Source: Candidatus Hydrogenedentota bacterium
GTDB lineage: Bacteria > Hydrogenedentota > Hydrogenedentia > Hydrogenedentales > SLHB01
Length of the DNA stretch: 40,421 bases
Direction of reading: 5' to 3'
NCBI GenBank assembly: GCA_019695095.1
Contig: JAIBAQ010000034.1
Location: 1-40,421 of the forward strand
The number at the start of each line of letters is the position of its first letter. Positions within the stretch are counted from its first letter, which is position 1. This document shows, in pieces, positions 34,285-40,421 of this stretch. A program made the position numbers and the translations under genes. The notes under the pieces are model-generated. The model was not told the DNA's origin. It was given only the letters and a program-made list of their open reading frames with translations, and made no database searches.

Positions 34285-34734
34285 ATGGGATCACGAATCC
34301 TGTTCCTGGATCAGGATCTCGACCATGTCAGCAGACGTTTGCGCGGGGTCCTCTCCGAAGCGGGACTTGATCATCGAGTCGAATACTTCGACTCCGATAA
34401 AGCTCTCTTGGAACGGCTTTTGGGTCCACTCGACGACATTATGCTCACCATCATTCGCGTGCGCGACAAAGAGCATCTCGTTCAGCTTGCGATCCACAGC
34501 ATGTTCTTACGAGGTATCCGCGTAGTCGTCGTATTACCTGAAATGGGTCACGAGAGCATCACCATTGCACACATCTTTCATCCCAGCCTCGTGCTAAGCG
34601 TCGAGGACGACTTCGGCGAAGTCGCGGCGATAGTGGACAAGCTGATGCGCTCTGAAACGGAAGAAGGCAATTGCAGTCCGGGCGGTCCGTCTCCCAGGCG
34701 AGCAGCGGCATATACCAAAGCGGCGGACGAGTGA
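34285..34734 (+). CDS. Degenerate CheY-like (pseudo-receiver) protein
   Basis: The protein has 149 residues. The start at 34285 is chosen because AAGGGG lies 9 bases upstream and because the earlier ATG at 34243 would leave almost no leader after the sigma-54 start. The opening SRILFLDQDLDHVSRRL mimics a receiver strand 1 with its acidic pair, and the spacing of later strands (DDIMLTIIRVRD, GIRVVVVLPEMG, PSLVLSVEDDFGEVAAIVDKL) fits the receiver fold. The usual phospho-acceptor Asp at the end of strand 3 and the Lys of strand 5 are not recognisable, so phosphorylation is unlikely. The last 28 residues are a disordered tail. First gene of the chemosensory unit. It could be a phosphorylation-independent adaptor. 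The fold assignment is moderate. Confidence 0.5.
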   Translation: MGSRILFLDQDLDHVSRRLRGVLSEAGLDHRVEYFDSDKALLERLLGPLDDIMLTIIRVRDKEHLVQLAIHSMFLRGIRVVVVLPEMGHESITIAHIFHPSLVLSVEDDFGEVAAIVDKLMRSETEEGNCSPGGPSPRRAAAYTKAADE

Positions 34735-34750
34735 CCGGTTCTGAAGGTAG

Positions 34751-34762
34751 TTGGGTACCCAA
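34751..34762. repeat. Perfect 12-base palindrome before cheW
   Basis: TTGGGTACCCAA lies 18 bases before the cheW start codon, just upstream of its Shine-Dalgarno (AGGGAGA). It is a possible operator or a chance palindrome. Confidence 0.3.
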
Positions 34763-34780
34763 AACAGGGAGAAAGCGATT

Positions 34781-35293
34781 ATGACCTATTCAGACGCGAA
34801 AACCACTACAGGGCGCTCGTTCGGGGCGGCGGGCAAGTATCTGACCTTCACCCTGGGGGAGGAAACGTACGGACTGGAAATCCTGACAGTCCAGGAGATC
34901 ATCGGCATATTGCCGGTGACGCATGTACCCAACACGCCCGCCTACGTGCGGGGCGTAATCAACCTTCGCGGAAAAGTGATCCCCGTCGTGGACCTTCGGC
35001 TGAAGTTTGGTTTGGAAGCGGCGCAAGACACAGAGCGAACCTGCATCATCGTGCTGCAAACCAAACGCGAAGACGGTATTCCGTCAACGACGGGAATCAT
35101 AGTCGACTCGGTCTCCGAAGTGCTGGCCATCACGGAAGAGCAAATCGAAGAACCACCTTCTTTTGGAGATTCGGTGGAAATCGATTTCCTGAAAGGCATC
35201 GCGAAAGTCGGCGACAAAGTGTGTGAATTACTGGATTTGGAGCGCACGCTGTCTAGCGCGGCCATTGTCGCAGCGGCAGAAGGCAAGGCGTAG
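34781..35293 (+). CDS. cheW: Chemotaxis coupling protein CheW
   Basis: The protein has 170 residues. CheW links chemoreceptors to the CheA kinase in membrane arrays. After a disordered start of about 17 residues the SH3-like double barrel runs from [20 protein letters not shown] to LLDLERTL. The conserved receptor/CheA-binding block [18 protein letters not shown] (56-73) and the [13 protein letters not shown] strand are intact. The start at 34781 is chosen for AGGGAGA upstream and the typical short N-terminus; the longer frame would begin upstream, within the palindrome. It is 46 bases after the receiver-like gene and 83 before the first chemoreceptor, so likely in one operon with them. Confidence 0.93.
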   Translation: MTYSDAKTTTGRSFGAAGKYLTFTLGEETYGLEILTVQEIIGILPVTHVPNTPAYVRGVINLRGKVIPVVDLRLKFGLEAAQDTERTCIIVLQTKREDGIPSTTGIIVDSVSEVLAITEEQIEEPPSFGDSVEIDFLKGIAKVGDKVCELLDLERTLSSAAIVAAAEGKA

Positions 35294-35376
35294 ACACTCC
35301 ATCGTCAAAGCTAATTGGGACTGGCCCGCGTTCAAGTACGTTCGGGGATAGCGAACGGTTAAGGAGAATAGAAGAC

Positions 35377-37434
35377 ATGTTCACAAATCTTACGCTTGGA
35401 AAGAAGATTGCCGTCGGTTTCGGCACGTTGATGCTCCTCATGGCATTTCTGGGCGGTCTGGCCGTGTGGAACATTGGTTCGGTACGCCAGCAAATCACGT
35501 ATTTGACCACCGAGAATATTCCCGAAGTGCAAGTCGCTAACGACGTGGAGCGGCATTCACTGCTGACGATGTACAACATGCGAGGGTATGCGCTGAGTTA
35601 CGACCCGAAATTCTGGGATCAGGGCGCGACCGAACTCGAGTCGGTAAAGAAGTATCTCACCGACGCGAAGGCGATGGGCGACAGCACTCCGCGACTGGCG
35701 AAGCTGAAAGAGGCTGCATCGATTGCAGAGGAGCATGCGCTGGAGTACGAAGGATTGGCGAAGCAGTCCAAGGAGACCATCGACCAAATCGCCAAGGACC
35801 GCGAGACATTGAATGAAGCTGCCAAGAAGTACATGGACGTCTGCTACGCGTTCCTGGCAGGTCAGGAAGCAAAGCTGCGCGAGGAGCTGACCGGCAAAGC
35901 GGCCGAAGGCGACGCAACGGCGCAAGCAGGAGCGACGACGGGGGCGATTACGCCGGATAAGCTGGTCCAGCGAGCAGACAAGGTCACGATCGTCAACAAC
36001 ATTATCGACCAAGGCAATGAGACTCGAATTGCCGTGTGGAAGGGCCAGGCCCTGAACGATGCAAAGTCGATTGAGGAGGCCCTGAAGAACTTCGATGAAA
36101 TCGCCAAGTTGCTTGAATCCCTCAAGCCGATCACGCACCTGGAAGAGGACCTAAAGCGCATCGAAGAGTGCAATGCGGCCGGAATGGAATACAAGACAGC
36201 CATGACAGAACTTGTCGGGTCCATGACGAAGCTCGCCGATATTTCGACGAAACGGGGCGAGGCTGCGCAAGCCGTGCTCGACCAGGCCCAGAGTACGGCG
36301 AAGATGGGTATGGACGACACGGTTCGCGTGGCGACGGCGGCGGTGTCGGATGCTTCCACCCAAATCATCATTGGATTCTGCATCTCCGTGGCGATTGGCA
36401 TTGTAATGGCATTGCTCATCACCCGCAGCATCACGCGCGCGATCACAATTATCATCGGCAATCTCCGCGAAGGCGCGGCGCAGGTTAATAGCGCTTCACA
36501 GCAAGTAGCCCAGGCGAGCCAATCGATGGCGGAAGGCGCGAGCGAACAAGCGTCATCGCTGGAAGAAACTTCCGCGTCTCTCGAAGAACTCACTTCGATG
36601 ACCCGGCAGAACGCGGAGAACGCCAACAAGGCCAACGCGATGACCATCGAAGCGCGCAACGGCGCCGACAAGGGCCGCGCGGCCATGAAGGGGATGATGG
36701 AAGCAGTGGCCCAGATCAAGTCATCGTCCGACGAGACTGCGCGCATCATCAAGACCATTGACGAAATCGCGTTCCAGACGAATCTGCTGGCGCTGAATGC
36801 GGCGGTGGAAGCGGCACGGGCGGGCGACGCAGGCAAAGGCTTTGCGGTGGTCGCCGAGGAAGTACGCAACCTGGCGCAGCGCAGCGCGGAAGCGGCAAAG
36901 AACACCGCTGCCCTGATAGACGAATCGAAGAAGAACTCCGATCGCGGCGTGGCGGCCTCCGACGAAGTCGCGTCGATCCTCGAGCAGATCGCCGATTCGG
37001 TCAGCAAGGTCGCAACGCTGATGGCCGAAGTGTCCGCGGGTAGCAATGAACAAGCGCAAGGCATCGATCAGATTTCGACGGCGGTTGCACAGATGGACAA
37101 GGTAACGCAAACAACAGCAGCGAATTCGGAAGAAGCGGCTTCCGCGGGCGAGGAACTGTCTGCGCAAGCCCGCGAATTGAATGAAATGGTGGCCTCGCTG
37201 ACCGCGCTCATCAAAGGGCGCGCGGCAGCGGAAGCAGATCTTAGGAGCGACGGGAACGGACTTGCTCTCGGTTCCGGTAAACGCCGTGTCGCCACGCTCG
37301 GTTTCTCAGGCGGCAACGGAGACCGTCGCTCCAAGTCCTCGACAGGCACCGCATTGGCGGCGCCGTCGGCGCGTTCACGCGTAGCCAGTCCGGAGCAAGT
37401 GATTCCTCTTGACGAGGACATCAAAGACTTCTAG
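35377..37434 (+). CDS. Methyl-accepting chemotaxis protein with helical sensor domain
   Basis: The protein has 685 residues. TM1 (about 11-33) and TM2 (about 329-349) enclose a mainly helical periplasmic domain of about 295 residues, resembling helical bimodular (HBM) or four-helix sensor domains ([20 protein letters not shown]). A disordered linker, roughly residues 172-192 ([15 protein letters not shown]), sits in its middle. After TM2 there is no recognisable full HAMP; the coil leads directly to adaptation helices ([18 protein letters not shown]) and the signalling tip [20 protein letters not shown]. The tail ends [13 protein letters not shown] and lacks a CheR-tether pentapeptide. AAGGAGAA precedes the ATG. 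The ligand is unknown. The downstream receptor is its paralogue and has a carbonic anhydrase domain in place of the linker. Confidence 0.93.
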   Translation: MFTNLTLGKKIAVGFGTLMLLMAFLGGLAVWNIGSVRQQITYLTTENIPEVQVANDVERHSLLTMYNMRGYALSYDPKFWDQGATELESVKKYLTDAKAMGDSTPRLAKLKEAASIAEEHALEYEGLAKQSKETIDQIAKDRETLNEAAKKYMDVCYAFLAGQEAKLREELTGKAAEGDATAQAGATTGAITPDKLVQRADKVTIVNNIIDQGNETRIAVWKGQALNDAKSIEEALKNFDEIAKLLESLKPITHLEEDLKRIEECNAAGMEYKTAMTELVGSMTKLADISTKRGEAAQAVLDQAQSTAKMGMDDTVRVATAAVSDASTQIIIGFCISVAIGIVMALLITRSITRAITIIIGNLREGAAQVNSASQQVAQASQSMAEGASEQASSLEETSASLEELTSMTRQNAENANKANAMTIEARNGADKGRAAMKGMMEAVAQIKSSSDETARIIKTIDEIAFQTNLLALNAAVEAARAGDAGKGFAVVAEEVRNLAQRSAEAAKNTAALIDESKKNSDRGVAASDEVASILEQIADSVSKVATLMAEVSAGSNEQAQGIDQISTAVAQMDKVTQTTAANSEEAASAGEELSAQARELNEMVASLTALIKGRAAAEADLRSDGNGLALGSGKRRVATLGFSGGNGDRRSKSSTGTALAAPSARSRVASPEQVIPLDEDIKDF

Positions 37435-37459
37435 GGCTATCGAGTGGAACGAGTGGTAA

Positions 37460-37485
37460 TCCCGGCCGGTTTCGACCGGCCGGGA
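37460..37485 (+). terminator. Hairpin between the two chemoreceptor genes
   Basis: An 11-bp perfect stem (TCCCGGCCGGT / ACCGGCCGGGA) with a TTCG loop starts 25 bases past the first receptor's stop. With no U-run after it, it may be a partial terminator or an mRNA-stabilising structure that separates expression of the two receptors. Confidence 0.6.
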
Positions 37486-37612
37486 CTCCACACCTCCGAG
37501 ATTGTGAGTGCGCGATGCATGGGCGGAACTGGGAAATGTCGCCGCGGACTACACACGAGCAACAGCGTACCTTCCGCAATGCCATCGAAAAACTGCTAGA
37601 GGAGAGAAACGA

Positions 37613-40405
37613 ATGTATTCAGGCATGACGCTTGGGAAAAAGATTGCCGGGGGCTTTGGGATCCTGATGATTCTGATGGGCCTTCTGGGCGCTCTGGCCG
37701 TTTGGAACATCGGGGCAGTTCGACAGCAGGTGACTCATCTGACGACGGAGAACCTCCCCGAAGTTGAAGTGGCAAACGAGGTGGAGCGCAATTCACTCAA
37801 AACGATGTACCAGATGCGCGGGTTCGCTCTGAGCGAGGAACCCAAGTACTGGGAAGAGACGAACAAGAATCTGGATGCGGTAAAGAAGTATTTGACGGAC
37901 GCGAAGACGCTGGGGGGAAGCACTCCGCGCCTGGCGAAGCTGCTGGAGGCCGCGACAGTCGCCGAGGAGCACGCGCTGGAGTATGAACGGCTCGCCAAGC
38001 AGACCAACGAAAAGATCACGGCCATCACGGAAAGCCGCACAAAGCTTAATGAGGCGGCCCAGACATTTATGGAGCAGTGCGCTTTGTACCTGGCAGGCCA
38101 GGAAAAGAGCATGGCGAGCGACATCACGGGCGAGGCCGCACCCGCGGCCACGCAGGCCGAGCCGGCTCAGCATGCCGCGGCCGCCAAAGAGACCGAGGCG
38201 GCCCCGGTGGCGGTGCCGGAGTGTCCGGACGGCGATGCGGTGATACAGAAGTTGAAGGAAGGGAACGGCAGGTTTGTGGCCGGCGCCAGCCAGCACCCGG
38301 ATGCGACGGCGAGCCGGAGAACGGACACGGCACAGAACGGTCAGAAGCCAATCGCCACTATCATCGGGTGTTCGGATTCGCGCGTTCCGCTGGAAGTGGT
38401 CTTTGACCAGGGGATCGGGACGCTTTTTGTAGTGCGCGTGGCGGGGAATGTCTGCGACACGGACGAAATCGGCTCAAGCGAGTATGGAGTGGACCATCTT
38501 GAGACGCCGTTGCTTGTGGTGCTTGGGCACACGAAATGCGGCGCGGTGACGGCGGTTGCAACGAATGCAGCGCTCCACGGCAACCTGCCGGGTCTGGTGG
38601 ACAACATCGGCCCGGCGGTAGCCGCGGCGAAGGCAGGCGCGGCGAATCTGTCGGGCGACGCGCTGGTAGACGCGTCGATTCGCGCGAACGTATGGCAGTC
38701 GATCGAGGACATGCTGCGCCGCAGTCCTGCCATTCAGGAACGGGTGAAGGCGGGCAAGACGAAGGTCATTGGCGCAATGTATCACCTGGACTCGGGCGAG
38801 GTCGAGTGGCTGGGGCCGCATCCGCGCCTGGGCAGCCTTCTTGCGGAACCGGCGGGCGCGCCTGGGCACGTTGCGGCCGGCGAGACCTCACACGCAGGAC
38901 CGACGAAGGTTGCGTCGGCTCCCGAAAAGCTGATGCAACGGCTGGGCAAGATTGCCACGGCAAACAGGGTTGCCAATCTAGGACAAGAGACGCGGGTGGC
39001 CGTGTGGAAGGCGCAGGCATCGCGCGACCCCAAGCTCATTGAGGGTGCGTTCGGGAACCTGGATGAAATAGAGAAGGAACTGGCGTCACTGGTTCCCATC
39101 ACGACTCAGGCCGCCAACCTGGAGCAGATCGAGAAGACGCGGGCGGCCGCACAGGAATACAAGGCGGCAATGACGGTTCTACATGATGCCATGGTGGAAC
39201 TGGCCGAACTCGGCGCGAAGCGGCAGGAAGCGGGCGATCAAGTTCTCGCACAGGCAGAGAGCACAGCCAAGCTTGGGATGGAGGATACGGCGCGGGTAGC
39301 GACGGCGGCAGTTTCTGACGCATCAACGCAGATAGTGATTGGTTTCTGTATTTCGGCGGCGATTGGCATCGTGCTGGCGCTCTTGATAACGCGGAGTATT
39401 ACACACTCGATCACGGGCATCATTGGCGGCTTGCGGGAAGGCGCGGCGCAGGTGAACAGCGCGTCGCAGCAGGTGGCGCAGGCGAGTCAGTCGATGGCGG
39501 AAGGCGCAAGCGAGCAGGCGTCATCGCTCGAAGAAACCTCTGCGTCGCTGGAAGAGCTGACGTCGATGACGCGCCAGAACGCGGACAATGCAATAAAGGC
39601 GAACTCCATGACCATCGAAGCGCGCAACGGAGCAGACAAAGGGCGCGCGGCCATGCAGGGCATGATGGAAGCGGTGGCCCAGATCAAGTCATCGTCGGAC
39701 GAGACGGCACGGATCATCAAGACCATCGACGAAATTGCGTTCCAGACGAATCTGCTGGCGTTGAATGCGGCGGTGGAAGCGGCGCGCGCCGGCGATGCGG
39801 GCAAAGGATTCGCGGTTGTGGCCGAGGAGGTGCGCAACCTGGCCCAGCGCAGCGCGGAGGCAGCCAAGAACACGGCGGCACTGATTGACGAGTCGAAGAA
39901 AAACTCCGATCGGGGTGTGGCCGCGTCCGAGGAGGTGGCAGCGATCCTGGAGCAGATTGCGGGTTCGGTAGGAAACGTGGCTGCGCTGATGGCAGAGGTT
40001 TCCGCGGGCAGCAATGAGCAGGCGCAGGGTATCGAGCAAATTTCGACGGCTGTCGCGCAGATGGACAAGGTAACGCAGACGACAGCGGCAAACTCGGAGG
40101 AGGCTGCATCGGCGGGCGAGGAGTTGTCGGCCCAGGCGCGCGAACTGAACGAGATGGTGGCCAATCTTACGGCGCTGATCAGGGGCCGTGCCGCGGCAAA
40201 CGATGACCTGGGATACAACGGCGGGCGTACTTCGAGCGGGCATGGCGCGCGGCGAGCAGCAGCACCGGGCCATGCGATCAAGAGCATCGACCGCCGATCC
40301 GGTTCCACTGGCAGGACAGCGCTGGCATCGGCGCCGGCGCGGTCACACGTAGCCAACCCCGAGCAGGTATTGCCTCTGGATGACGATGAGATGAAGGACT
40401 TCTAA
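37613..40405 (+). CDS. Chemoreceptor with beta-carbonic anhydrase inserted in its periplasmic sensor domain
   Basis: The protein has 930 residues. The start at 37613 follows GAGGAG and aligns with the neighbouring receptor's N-terminus. TM1 is about 11-33, TM2 about 572-593. Residues 34-170 match the first half of the paralogue's helical sensor domain, and 436-571 its second half. Between them lie an Ala/Pro/Glu-rich linker (172-202), a complete beta-carbonic anhydrase (about 203-402) and a second Gly/Ala/Pro-rich linker. The enzyme site is intact: GCSDSRVP (Cys253, Asp255, Arg257) and GHTKCGAV (His306, Cys309). After TM2 come methylation helices and the signalling tip [20 protein letters not shown], nearly identical to the paralogue's; HAMP is not recognisable. 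CO2/bicarbonate sensing is inferred, not shown. The fusion is one continuous frame with no stop or shift. Confidence 0.93.
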   Translation: MYSGMTLGKKIAGGFGILMILMGLLGALAVWNIGAVRQQVTHLTTENLPEVEVANEVERNSLKTMYQMRGFALSEEPKYWEETNKNLDAVKKYLTDAKTLGGSTPRLAKLLEAATVAEEHALEYERLAKQTNEKITAITESRTKLNEAAQTFMEQCALYLAGQEKSMASDITGEAAPAATQAEPAQHAAAAKETEAAPVAVPECPDGDAVIQKLKEGNGRFVAGASQHPDATASRRTDTAQNGQKPIATIIGCSDSRVPLEVVFDQGIGTLFVVRVAGNVCDTDEIGSSEYGVDHLETPLLVVLGHTKCGAVTAVATNAALHGNLPGLVDNIGPAVAAAKAGAANLSGDALVDASIRANVWQSIEDMLRRSPAIQERVKAGKTKVIGAMYHLDSGEVEWLGPHPRLGSLLAEPAGAPGHVAAGETSHAGPTKVASAPEKLMQRLGKIATANRVANLGQETRVAVWKAQASRDPKLIEGAFGNLDEIEKELASLVPITTQAANLEQIEKTRAAAQEYKAAMTVLHDAMVELAELGAKRQEAGDQVLAQAESTAKLGMEDTARVATAAVSDASTQIVIGFCISAAIGIVLALLITRSITHSITGIIGGLREGAAQVNSASQQVAQASQSMAEGASEQASSLEETSASLEELTSMTRQNADNAIKANSMTIEARNGADKGRAAMQGMMEAVAQIKSSSDETARIIKTIDEIAFQTNLLALNAAVEAARAGDAGKGFAVVAEEVRNLAQRSAEAAKNTAALIDESKKNSDRGVAASEEVAAILEQIAGSVGNVAALMAEVSAGSNEQAQGIEQISTAVAQMDKVTQTTAANSEEAASAGEELSAQARELNEMVANLTALIRGRAAANDDLGYNGGRTSSGHGARRAAAPGHAIKSIDRRSGSTGRTALASAPARSHVANPEQVLPLDDDEMKDF
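38219..38818 (+). other. Embedded beta-carbonic anhydrase domain (residues about 203-402)
   Basis: This part of the chemoreceptor gene encodes a full-length bacterial beta-carbonic anhydrase. It opens with [20 protein letters not shown], continues with the zinc motif GCSDSRVP, the strand [14 protein letters not shown] and the second zinc motif GHTKCGAV, and closes with [15 protein letters not shown]. Beta-carbonic anhydrases interconvert CO2 and bicarbonate. No separate ribosome site or start context is needed; it is in frame with the receptor on both sides. Domain edges are estimated by eye. Confidence 0.92.
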
Positions 40406-40421
40406 GCGGGACAGAAGGTAT

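Noticed and set aside
35862-37064. A 400-residue leftward frame opposite the first chemoreceptor
   Set aside because: Ser/Ala-rich antisense of helical coiled-coil codons; a similar frame occurs opposite the second receptor for the same reason.
38150-38900. Possibility that the carbonic anhydrase is a separate gene accidentally joined
   Set aside because: The frame runs unbroken on both sides, the linkers are typical of fusions, and the second half of the sensor domain resumes exactly where the paralogue continues.
34032-40421. CheA, CheR, CheB or a normal CheY in the chemosensory cluster
   Set aside because: I looked specifically for HPt/ATPase, methyltransferase, methylesterase and receiver genes after the regulator; only the degenerate receiver, CheW and two receptors are present.

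Overview
The window is a stretch of GC-rich bacterial chromosome from a Gram-negative, free-living heterotroph. Several habits point to Candidatus Hydrogenedentota or a close relative in the PVC/planctomycete-like world: extracytoplasmic sigma factors fused to carboxypeptidase-regulatory-like repeats, a twin-arginine Gfo/Idh/MocA protein, a secreted ceramidase-like enzyme, beta-helix and LamG secreted proteins, and dispersed palindromic repeats. This placement is inference from gene content; no rRNA or other phylogenetic marker was compared.

Layout. (1) 1-750: the end of an IS481-type insertion sequence cut by the window edge. (2) 751-1305: non-coding DNA rich in dispersed repeats. (3) 1306-6206: a leftward run of three secreted-protein genes (beta-helix glycosidase-like protein, SIS-like protein, split LamG/beta-propeller protein). 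(4) 6617-16871: single genes on both strands: methyltransferase, endoglycoceramidase-like GH5 lipoprotein, DUF418 membrane protein, a giant sigma-factor/CnaB-like fusion, rnk, a TAT-exported Gfo/Idh/MocA protein and a neutral-ceramidase-like protein. (5) 17215-25253: a leftward housekeeping block read gap, pgk, rpsO, pnp, M16 peptidase, dut, plsY. (6) 25811-30637: a second sigma-factor fusion, ispH, and a rightward fba. (7) 30873-40405: a rightward signalling cluster.

The signalling cluster is the most interesting part. A soluble PAS hybrid histidine kinase and an NtrC-type sigma-54 activator are followed by a sigma-54 (-24/-12) promoter with two upstream palindromes, then a degenerate receiver protein, a CheW coupling protein, and two paralogous chemoreceptors. 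The second chemoreceptor carries a complete beta-class carbonic anhydrase domain (C-x-D-x-R and H-x-x-C zinc site intact) inserted in its predicted periplasmic sensor domain, at the place where its neighbour has only a short Ala/Gly/Thr-rich linker. The simplest model is that the kinase/NtrC pair controls transcription of a chemosensory unit that senses, or handles, CO2/bicarbonate at the cell surface. No CheA, CheR, CheB or ordinary CheY is present in the window, so the receptors must signal to a kinase encoded elsewhere.

Gene starts were chosen from Shine-Dalgarno spacing, signal peptides and family-typical N-termini. In many cases they lie inside the longest open frame.
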